Shown: one piece after another, positions 1 through 4,409 of the stretch
Layout: the number at the start of each line of letters is the position of its first letter
Numbering within the stretch: the first letter of the stretch is position 1
Origin: an uncultured Clostridia bacterium
Lineage (GTDB): Bacteria; Bacillota; Clostridia; RUG12999
Assembly: GCA_938005345.1 (NCBI GenBank)
Contig: CALLNG010000077.1
Location: forward strand, 1 to 5,555
Direction of reading: 5' to 3'
DNA length: 5,555 nt
Made by a program: the position numbers and the translations under genes
Notes under the pieces: generated by a model
Database searches by the model: none
Told to the model about the DNA's origin: nothing
The model's input: the letters and a program-made list of their open reading frames with translations, nothing else

Positions 1-16
1 ACTCGGTCTTACGTGT

Positions 17-55
17 AAAGCCACCTCCGGACGATAAATCCGGAGGTGGCTTTTT
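17..55 (+). terminator. Rho-independent terminator of an upstream unit
   Basis: A perfect 15-bp stem (17-31 paired with 39-53) encloses a 7-base loop and runs into a T5 tract followed by GTTT. It ends transcription entering from the left of the window and isolates the MATE promoter just downstream. The gene it serves lies outside the window; bases 1-16 are too short to identify. Confidence 0.93.
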
Positions 56-73
56 GTTTCCTATGCGCCTGTC

Positions 74-102
74 TGGACAGCGCTTCGCATTTGTGGTATA
101 AT
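74..102 (+). promoter_or_regulatory. Sigma-A promoter of the MATE-methyltransferase unit
   Basis: The -35 TGGACA (74-79) and the perfect -10 TATAAT (97-102) are separated by 17 bases. A TG at 94-95 makes it an extended -10. The start of transcription should fall near 109, giving a leader of about 60 bases before the MATE start codon. The only deviation from consensus is one base in the -35, so this should be a strong promoter unless repressed. Confidence 0.85.
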
Positions 103-122
103 CAATACAATAAAAGATTTCC

Positions 123-144
123 GGGGCAGGCGTACGTTTGTCCC
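123..144. promoter_or_regulatory. Imperfect palindrome in the MATE leader (possible operator)
   Basis: GGGGCA (123-128) and TGTCCC (139-144) form inverted arms with one G-T pair, centred on the perfect palindrome CGTACG (131-136). It sits about 15 to 36 bases downstream of the predicted transcription start. That is a position where a dimeric repressor could block transcription, or where a small RNA hairpin could form. No regulator gene is in the window, so the role is inference. Confidence 0.3.
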
Positions 145-169
145 ATAGAAAAGAGGCTTACTGTCGTTT

Positions 170-1543
170 ATGAAATCATCTACGCTTCCTAGCAATCCCT
201 TGTTTTCCAACTTGGATCTACGGCGGCTCATTTTCCCGCTGGTCTTGGAACAAATTCTGGCGATTACCGTCGGCATGGCGGACACCATGATGATTTCCTC
301 TGTCGGAGAGGCCGCCGTTTCCGGCGTTTCTCTGGTGGACATGATCAACGTGGTGATCATCAACATTTTTGCCGCCATGGCAACGGGCGGCGCGGTCGTC
401 ACCTCGCAGCTTATCGGCGCGCGGCGCCCCAAAGAGGCACGCGGGTCAGCAGGCCAGCTCTTGCTGCTTTGCGCTGCACTTTCGCTCGCAGTTATGGTGC
501 TAGCGCTGTTGCTGAAACGTCCGCTGCTGCGGCTGTTTTTCGGCAGCATTGAACCGGATGTAATGGGACACGCCGAGACTTACCTATTCTATTCTGCGCT
601 GTCCTACCCTTTTTTGGCGGTTTACAATGCCTGTGCTGCGCTGTTTCGCGCTAAGGGCAATTCCAAAATTTCCATGCAGGTTTCCCTGCTTATGAATGTA
701 CTCAATGTCATTGGCAACACCATTTTGATTTTCTTTGTCCACTGGGGCGTGGCAGGCGCTGCAATTTCATCGCTGTTTTCCCGCATTGTGGCGGCTGGCG
801 TGATGTTAGTGCTCATCTCACGGCCCACAGACAGCCTCTATGTGGAGCGGAAATTCCCGCGCCCAGACTTTGGGCTCATCCGCCGGATTTTACGTATCGG
901 CGTGCCGAATGGGCTGGAAAACAGCTTTTTTCAGCTGGGGCGCGTACTGGTGGTAAGCATGATTGCCCTGTTTGGCACGGTGCAAATTGCAGCGAACGCC
1001 GTTGCCAACAACATTGATTCGCTGGGCTGCATTCCAGGCCAGGCCATGAACTTGGCCATGATTACTGTTGTGGGCCGCTGCATTGGCGCAGGCGACTACC
1101 AGCAGGCTACGTACTACATCAAAAAGCTGCTCAAGATTACCTATCTTTGTACGGTGGTTCTCAATGCCTGCCTGCTGCTGTCCCTGCCGCTGCTGCTGAA
1201 AATTTACCAACTTTCCGGTGAAACGCTGCAGCTTGCCGCGCTGCTCATTGTGATACATAACGGCTGCGCAATGCTGCTGTGGCCCGCGTCTTTCACGCTG
1301 CCCAACGCACTGCGCGCGTCCAATGACGTGCGTTTCACGATGGTGGTATCCATCTTTTCCATGGCGGCGTTCCGTATTGCCTTTAGCTACGTGCTATGCG
1401 TGTTGTGTGGATGGGGCGCGGTCGGCGTATGGATTGCGATGGTCATGGACTGGGTGTTCCGCGTTGTGCTGTTCACCTGGCGCGTGAAATCCGGAAAATG
1501 GAAACAGTACCGGTTTCAGGACCCGCGGCAGGCGGCGGCCTAA
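170..1543 (+). CDS. MATE family efflux transporter
   Basis: This 457-residue inner-membrane protein matches the usual MATE length of about 450. MATE proteins export drugs or other organic cations in exchange for Na+ or H+. It shows the internally duplicated MatE architecture: one half at about residues 20-200 and a second at about 240-435. Hydrophobic spans are clear, for example 56-72, 97-115, 172-190 and 325-345. Recognisable family segments are PLVLEQILAITVGMADTMMI near residue 23 (with Asp38) and GVPNGLENSFFQLGR near 244. ATG at 170 is preceded by AAGAGG (151-156), a slightly long 13-base spacing, and no better start is seen. The gene is first in a unit with the methyltransferase 76 bases downstream. 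The substrate cannot be read from sequence; it may be a NorM/DinF-like multidrug pump or a metabolite exporter. Confidence 0.93.
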   Translation: MKSSTLPSNPLFSNLDLRRLIFPLVLEQILAITVGMADTMMISSVGEAAVSGVSLVDMINVVIINIFAAMATGGAVVTSQLIGARRPKEARGSAGQLLLLCAALSLAVMVLALLLKRPLLRLFFGSIEPDVMGHAETYLFYSALSYPFLAVYNACAALFRAKGNSKISMQVSLLMNVLNVIGNTILIFFVHWGVAGAAISSLFSRIVAAGVMLVLISRPTDSLYVERKFPRPDFGLIRRILRIGVPNGLENSFFQLGRVLVVSMIALFGTVQIAANAVANNIDSLGCIPGQAMNLAMITVVGRCIGAGDYQQATYYIKKLLKITYLCTVVLNACLLLSLPLLLKIYQLSGETLQLAALLIVIHNGCAMLLWPASFTLPNALRASNDVRFTMVVSIFSMAAFRIAFSYVLCVLCGWGAVGVWIAMVMDWVFRVVLFTWRVKSGKWKQYRFQDPRQAAA

Positions 1544-1605
1544 GATGTTGGGCCGGCGGTCTAAACGGCTTTGTTTCGCCAGGCAACAATATTCCTTTTT
1601 CTTTT

Positions 1606-1613
1606 GAGGAGGT
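1606..1613 (+). promoter_or_regulatory. Strong ribosome binding site of the methyltransferase gene
   Basis: GAGGAGGT lies 6 bases before the ATG at 1620. It fixes the start of the broken methyltransferase and shows that translation initiation is intact upstream of the frameshift. Confidence 0.85.
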
Positions 1614-1619
1614 AGTACC

Positions 1620-2350
1620 ATGAAACAAAACAAATATGATGATGCGGTTTTTTTTGCAAAATATGCCCAGATGCCGCGCTCCCAGTATGGGCTGGAGGCG
1701 GCGGGCGAATGGGAAACGCTGCGGCAGGTGCTACCGGATTTTTCCGGCAAACGTGTGCTGGATTTGGGCTGCGGCTATGGCTGGCACTGCCGCTACGCCG
1801 TACAACAGGGCGCGGCGGGGGTGGTTGGCGTGGATTTGTCGGAAAACATGCTGGCCGTTTCGCGGGACAAATGCCAATTCCGCAGGTGCGTTTTTTGCAC
1901 ATGCCCATGGAGGAGATCTATTTTCCAGCCGCGTCCTTTGACATTGTTCTCAGCTCCCTGGCGCTGCACTATGTGGCTTCGTTTTCCGACCTGGTGAACC
2001 GTATCTACCACTGCCTGGCAGACTGCGGCTGGTTTGTGTTTTCCACGGAACATCCCATTTTCACGGCCCAAGGCCCCCAGGACTGGTGCTATGACGAGGC
2101 GGGTCATATCCGGCATTTCCCGGTGGACCGCTATTTTGACGAAGGCCCGCGGCAGGCCGTCTTTTTGGGCGAGACCGTCACCAAATACCACCGGACGCTG
2201 ACTACCCTGCTGCAAACCTTGCTAGCCAATGGGTTTACCCTGCGACAGGTGGTGGAACCACAGCCGCCGGCACATCTAATGGATCAGGACGGCATGAAAG
2301 ATGAATTGCGCCGTCCTATGATGCTCATCGTGGCGGCGCAAAAGGCTTGA
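1620..2350 (+). pseudogene. Class I SAM-dependent methyltransferase, frameshifted
   Basis: The N-terminal part is read from 1620 and carries the SAM-binding Rossmann motif I, VLDLGCGYG (residues 46-54), and the motif II acidic loop GVDLSENM (70-77, Asp72). After residue Lys84 (codon 1869-1871) homology continues in the -1 frame from 1871: VRFLHMPMEEI, then motif IV FDIVLSSLALHYV and FSTEHPIF, ending at TGA 2348-2350. Adding one base near the AAA at 1869-1871 restores a 243-residue protein, the normal size for this soluble methyltransferase family, so a single-base deletion is the simplest cause. As written, frame one ends at 1997 after about 40 unrelated residues, giving a product with only the SAM-binding half. 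The methyl acceptor is unknown. Co-transcription with the MATE gene is likely: the gap is 76 bases with no terminator. A sequencing error in a short A run is possible. Confidence 0.85.
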
Positions 2351-2387
2351 TCATTCAGCCTTTTCCTGGAAACAATATCGGTAAAAC

Positions 2388-2426
2388 AAAGGCTGCCGCC
2401 CGACACTATCCCGGGCGGCAGCCTTT
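2388..2426. terminator. Bidirectional terminator between convergent units
   Basis: A perfect 15-bp GC-rich stem (2388-2402 with 2412-2426) has a 9-base loop. T5 then GTTTTG follows on the plus strand, and an A-rich flank (T-rich when read on the minus strand) lies on the other side. It ends the MATE-methyltransferase unit 38 bases after the methyltransferase stop, and also ends the minus-strand flavodoxin operon, whose last stop codon is at 2462. Confidence 0.93.
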
Positions 2427-2461
2427 TTGTTTTGTAATCCTTCTTTATTTTTTGGGCGGGT

Positions 2462-2887
2462 TTATCCTGCCAACGCTTTGCCCAGCGCCCGGCACTCCTG
2501 CAGCGCTTCTTCATCTGGTTCCTCCTGGCAAATCACAAACTCACTCGCCATGACGGCGCCCGCAGCGCGGCAGCGCTCCTCCCAGTCCCTCATCCACTGC
2601 CCATCGCCCCAGCCATAAGATCCAAACAGCGCAATCGGTTTGCCGCTTAGACTGCCTTCGCACGCGTCAAACATGGGGGCAAATTCCGTTTCCTCCAATT
2701 CCTCTGCTCCCATGGACGGGCAACCAAACGCCACCGCGTCAAAACTTCCGAGTTTGTCCGCGGAAAACGCAGCTGCGCCAATCAATTCCGCGGCTGATCC
2801 CGCCTCTTTTACGCCTTCGCATACGGCCTGCGCCATTTTTTCCGTGTTGCCGCCGCCGCTCCAATAGACCACTGCTACTTGTTTCAT
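2462..2887 (-). CDS. Short-chain flavodoxin
   Basis: This 141-residue cytoplasmic FMN electron carrier has the length expected of short-chain flavodoxins. The phosphate-binding loop follows the first beta strand: VVYWSGGGNTEKMA (residues 6-19). The second FMN loop is GCPSMGAEELEETEF (55-69), and the third is FGSYGWGDG (88-96), followed by the helix WMRDWEERC. Most relatives read SGTGNT in the first loop; here the middle Thr is Gly12. The start at 2887 has the ribosome site AAGGTGGAG (2892-2900) at good spacing. It is the third gene of a minus-strand operon, 19 bases after the DUF3793 stop, and is followed by the terminator at 2388-2426. Flavodoxins replace ferredoxin when iron is scarce, which fits the suspected metal control of the operon. 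Its redox partner is not encoded here. Confidence 0.92.
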   Translation of the reverse strand: MKQVAVVYWSGGGNTEKMAQAVCEGVKEAGSAAELIGAAAFSADKLGSFDAVAFGCPSMGAEELEETEFAPMFDACEGSLSGKPIALFGSYGWGDGQWMRDWEERCRAAGAVMASEFVICQEEPDEEALQECRALGKALAG

Positions 2888-2906
2888 TTTACTCCACCTT
2901 TCCTTT

Positions 2907-3446
2907 CTATACGCCTACCGTCAATTTCATGACGGAGGTTCCTTTTTGAAATTGTCTCACATATACCTCTTTGCACTTTTTGAGTCGCGCAAACTGCCGC
3001 TGGGCGGCACACTGGTCGCAGTACACCTTCCAGCAACCCGTGCATTTGGCATTTTTTCCGCCGTGCTGCATAAAGCCGATGACATCACCAAGCGGATAGC
3101 CCAAAAAAACGCCCACTTCATGCGGAAATGCCGCCTGGCCCAGCCGCTCGCGCAGCCGTGCAAGGCACAGCTCCACACCGCCGCAGTAGCCGAAATGGCG
3201 CAAAAATGCGCGCACATCCTCTTGCGCCAAATCTGCTTTCAGCTGTTTTTCGCGGTACACATAGACCAAAGCGCTGCCGTCCTGCTCCCGCAAAACCTCC
3301 ACATGGACGCCCTTTGTACCCAGCAGCGCATCCCAGCGTGCTACCTGCTTGCGCAATGCCGCTCCCGCGTTGCATCGCAGCAGGTTCGCCGTTTTCAGCC
3401 CTGCCAAGGTAGGGGCGCAGTGCTCGATTAACAGCCGGTCCAGCAT
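2907..3446 (-). CDS. DUF3793 family protein
   Basis: The protein has 179 residues. Family hallmarks as I recall them are the N-terminal LIEHCAPTLAGLKTANLL (6-23), FLRHFGYCGG (81-90), PHEVGVFLGYPLGDVIGF (108-125) and the C-terminal CTGCWKVY (135-142), with a Tyr/Cys-rich tail ending LTVGV. The reading frame is open up to an ATG at 3566, but the family start MLDRLLIEHC lies at 3446. That start is preceded by GGAAGGA with 9-base spacing, so I use it. The gene then overlaps the end of the DUF2325 gene by 19 bases, suggesting translational coupling. It has no signal peptide or membrane span. Nine cysteines are present, including two CxxC pairs (135/138 and 143/146), so metal or cluster binding is conceivable. 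The function is uncharacterised; the flavodoxin next to it suggests a redox or iron-related role. Confidence 0.88.
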   Translation of the reverse strand: MLDRLLIEHCAPTLAGLKTANLLRCNAGAALRKQVARWDALLGTKGVHVEVLREQDGSALVYVYREKQLKADLAQEDVRAFLRHFGYCGGVELCLARLRERLGQAAFPHEVGVFLGYPLGDVIGFMQHGGKNAKCTGCWKVYCDQCAAQRQFARLKKCKEVYVRQFQKGTSVMKLTVGV

Positions 3447-3745
3447 GCGTCCACGTCCTTCCGCTGCCTGAAATGCTCCTGCAAGGTACGGCTGAGCGCG
3501 GAGGCGCTGCTCGAATGTACCCGCGCAACTGGGATACCTGCCCGTTTTGCTTCGCCCAGCGCACATCCCACCATTTTGTGGGACGCAGTCGCCGTAAACA
3601 AAATCATCAAATCCGGCACGCCTAAACTTTTTTTCAGTGCGCCGTGCTTTTTAGCAAACACCTTCGCCTCACAGCCAAAGGATTTGCAAATGCTTTCGTA
3701 TTGGCTGACCATTCTTTCGTTTCCGCCAATAATAACAATACTCAT
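3428..3745 (-). CDS. DUF2325 family small protein
   Basis: This 105-residue protein matches the compact DUF2325 fold pattern: MSIVIIGGNERM with Tyr16 at the N-terminus, then AKKHGALKK (31-39), a buried strand PDLMILFTATASHKM (44-58, including the Thr-x-x-SH signature) and a C-terminal IPVARVHSSSASAL (71-84). The start at 3745 is set by AGAGGT (3752-3757) six bases upstream. It is the first gene of the minus-strand operon and overlaps DUF3793 by 19 bases. The last 15 or so residues, within the overlap, look unconserved. DUF2325 proteins are short, Rossmann-like and cytosolic; I know of no established activity. Its place ahead of DUF3793 and flavodoxin suggests a regulatory or ligand-sensing part of the same module, which is inference. 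Confidence 0.88.
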   Translation of the reverse strand: MSIVIIGGNERMVSQYESICKSFGCEAKVFAKKHGALKKSLGVPDLMILFTATASHKMVGCALGEAKRAGIPVARVHSSSASALSRTLQEHFRQRKDVDACWTGC

Positions 3746-3768
3746 GTGACACCTCTCTTCTTTTTCCC

Positions 3769-3809
3769 GGCGGCGGGATTTCCGGCGATTGACACACCTT
3801 ACCGCCGCC
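3769..3809 (-). other. GC-rich hairpin in the DUF2325 leader
   Basis: GGCGGCGG (3769-3776) is perfectly complementary to CCGCCGCC (3802-3809). In the minus-strand transcript this is an 8-bp GC-only stem with a 25-base loop, ending 12 bases before the DUF2325 Shine-Dalgarno. No T tract follows on the minus strand, so it is not a terminator. It could stabilise the leader or affect ribosome access. No known riboswitch was recognised. Confidence 0.4.
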
Positions 3810-3831
3810 TGTTTGTGGGTTTTGCCTCTTG

Positions 3832-3847
3832 GTTAGTTCCAACTAAC
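3832..3847. promoter_or_regulatory. Palindromic operator box 1 (leader of DUF2325 operon)
   Basis: GTTAGTT-CC-AACTAAC is a perfect 7-bp inverted repeat with a 2-base centre. Outer TT (3829-3830) and AA (3849-3850) extend the symmetry to 22 bp with one mismatched pair. It lies about 72 bases downstream of the predicted minus-strand start. The shape resembles sites of DtxR/IdeR/MntR-type metal-dependent repressors, but the regulator identity is inference. A near copy lies at 3899-3914. Confidence 0.7.
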
Positions 3848-3898
3848 TAATAGGCAGATTTTTCTATTGAAATGACGCCGTATTCTCCAACAGACGGA

Positions 3899-3914
3899 GT
3901 TTGTTTTAACTAAC
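3899..3914. promoter_or_regulatory. Palindromic operator box 2 over the transcription start
   Basis: GTTTGTT-TT-AACTAAC matches box 1 at 13 of 14 arm positions, with the same 2-base spacer. It covers the predicted minus-strand transcription start (about 3911) just downstream of the -10. That is the classic position for repression. Its centre is 67 bp from that of box 1. Confidence 0.7.
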
Positions 3915-3917
3915 CTC

Positions 3918-3946
3918 AGCATACCACAATTTTCTTCCCCTGTCAA
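3918..3946 (-). promoter_or_regulatory. Sigma-A promoter of the DUF2325-DUF3793-flavodoxin operon
   Basis: On the minus strand a perfect -35 TTGACA (3946-3941) is followed after 17 bases by TATGCT (3923-3918), with TG one base upstream making an extended -10. Predicted initiation is near 3911, leaving a leader of about 165 bases before the start codon at 3745. Operator box 2 abuts the -10. Confidence 0.75.
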
Positions 3947-4000
3947 GTCTTTTTTTGTTTTTATAGTGGTAATTTTTTAGTATCGACCATTCTCCTTTTG

Positions 4001-4074
4001 TGCCTGGAAACAGTAAGAGACGGGTCAAATCCGTCTTTTATTGTAATGATACCGCTGTTGTTCATGCCTGGAAA
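4001..4074. repeat. Direct repeat pair TGCCTGGAAA
   Basis: The two identical 10-mers start at 4001 and 4065, so they are 64 bases apart start to start. They flank the hairpin at 4015-4039. Both lie upstream of the -35 at 4102, where paired activator or repressor sites could act; this role is speculative. Confidence 0.35.
4015..4039 (+). terminator. Weak terminator-like hairpin in the intergenic region
   Basis: The stem AAGAGACGG (4015-4023) pairs with CCGTCTTTT (4031-4039), including one G-T pair, around a 7-base loop, and TTTTATT follows. There is no plus-strand gene upstream for it to terminate, so it may be an insulator, a remnant, or chance. Confidence 0.3.
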
Positions 4075-4101
4075 GCATAACATATTATAAAAACAAAGTA
4101 T

Positions 4102-4130
4102 TTGCTATTTTCCTGCCAATGGGCTATAAT
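4102..4130 (+). promoter_or_regulatory. Sigma-A promoter of the hydrolase unit
   Basis: The -35 TTGCTA (4102-4107, 4 of 6 consensus) and the perfect -10 TATAAT (4125-4130) are 17 bases apart. Initiation near 4137 would place the AAGGAGG site (4140-4146) at the very 5' end of the transcript, and the hydrolase start codon about 270 bases downstream. Confidence 0.7.
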
Positions 4131-4154
4131 ACAATTGACAAGGAGGCGCCGCGG

Positions 4155-4190
4155 ATGGGAGAACCCTCACGGAGAAACACCCACTTATAA
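4155..4190 (+). CDS. Possible 11-residue leader peptide
   Basis: ATG at 4155 has a consensus Shine-Dalgarno AAGGAGG (4140-4146) at the ideal 8-base spacing. It opens an 11-codon ORF, MGEPSRRNTHL, ending in TAA at 4188-4190. It lies just downstream of the promoter at 4102-4130. It could be a leader peptide affecting expression of the hydrolase, or the intact start of a gene whose body has decayed. The good initiation site is seen directly; the function is inferred. No similarity is recognised. Confidence 0.35.
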   Translation: MGEPSRRNTHL

Positions 4191-4215
4191 TATAATAGAA
4201 CCTAGCGGATGATGG

Positions 4216-4395
4216 GTGGGCGAGGCGCTGATTGACTAGTTTTTACAACTGGATCGGCAGCAAAGACGCAAGGAGCCATACCGGCTGCTGTATCGGCACA
4301 GCCCCTCTCTTTTAGAACAATTACACTACGGCCAATACAACATGGACCGCCTCAGCCACATGGTATATGCCATGCGCCAAGGGGCGCAACAATAA
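4216..4395 (+). pseudogene. Small ORF of about 59 codons interrupted by an amber codon
   Basis: From GTG at 4216 to TAA at 4393-4395 one frame reads as a plausible 59-residue protein with a single TAG at codon 8 (4237-4239). After the TAG it continues FLQLDRQQRRKEPYRLLYRH, then SLLEQLHYGQYNMDRLSHMV and ends MRQGAQQ. This is hydrophilic, helix-prone and free of low-complexity sequence. The terminal TAA is part of the hydrolase ribosome site AAAGGAGG (4394-4401), the arrangement expected of a real operon partner. No Shine-Dalgarno is evident before the GTG, and a TGA at 4210 lies just upstream in frame. The likely reading is a decayed small gene or the C-terminal remnant of a larger one. The family is not recognised. 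A point change from CAG, AAG or GAG to TAG, or stop-codon readthrough, would explain the interruption. Confidence 0.4.
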
Positions 4396-4409
4396 AGGAG
4401 GAATTTGTC

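Larger units (their letters stand above)
3947..4101. other. Intergenic region between divergent promoters
   Basis: This AT-rich stretch has no credible ORF with a ribosome binding site. It holds a 10-bp direct repeat TGCCTGGAAA at 4001-4010 and 4065-4074, and a small hairpin at 4015-4039. The sequence appears to be regulatory or spacer DNA separating the minus-strand operon from the plus-strand hydrolase unit. Confidence 0.5.

Noticed and set aside
890..1258. Minus-strand 122-codon frame within the MATE gene
   Set aside because: It lies opposite conserved transporter sequence, is His/Gln-rich as expected of an antisense frame, and has no ribosome site.
1890..1897. T6 run as a programmed -1 slippage site in the methyltransferase
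   Set aside because: The run is not in the X-XXY-YYZ phase. The new-frame residues VRF upstream of it already match the family, so the frame change occurred earlier, near 1871.
2946..3431. Plus-strand open frames of 161 and 94 codons across the DUF3793 region
   Set aside because: They are shadows of the minus-strand DUF3793 gene, without ribosome sites or recognisable protein features.
3447..3566. A 40-residue N-terminal extension of DUF3793 starting at 3566
   Set aside because: The extension would lie within the conserved DUF2325 coding region and looks like out-of-frame sequence. The family start MLDRLL at 3446 has its own ribosome site.
4186..4196. Overlapping TATAAT motifs as an additional promoter for the hydrolase
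   Set aside because: No -35-like hexamer occurs at 16-18 bases upstream. The promoter at 4102-4130 has both elements.
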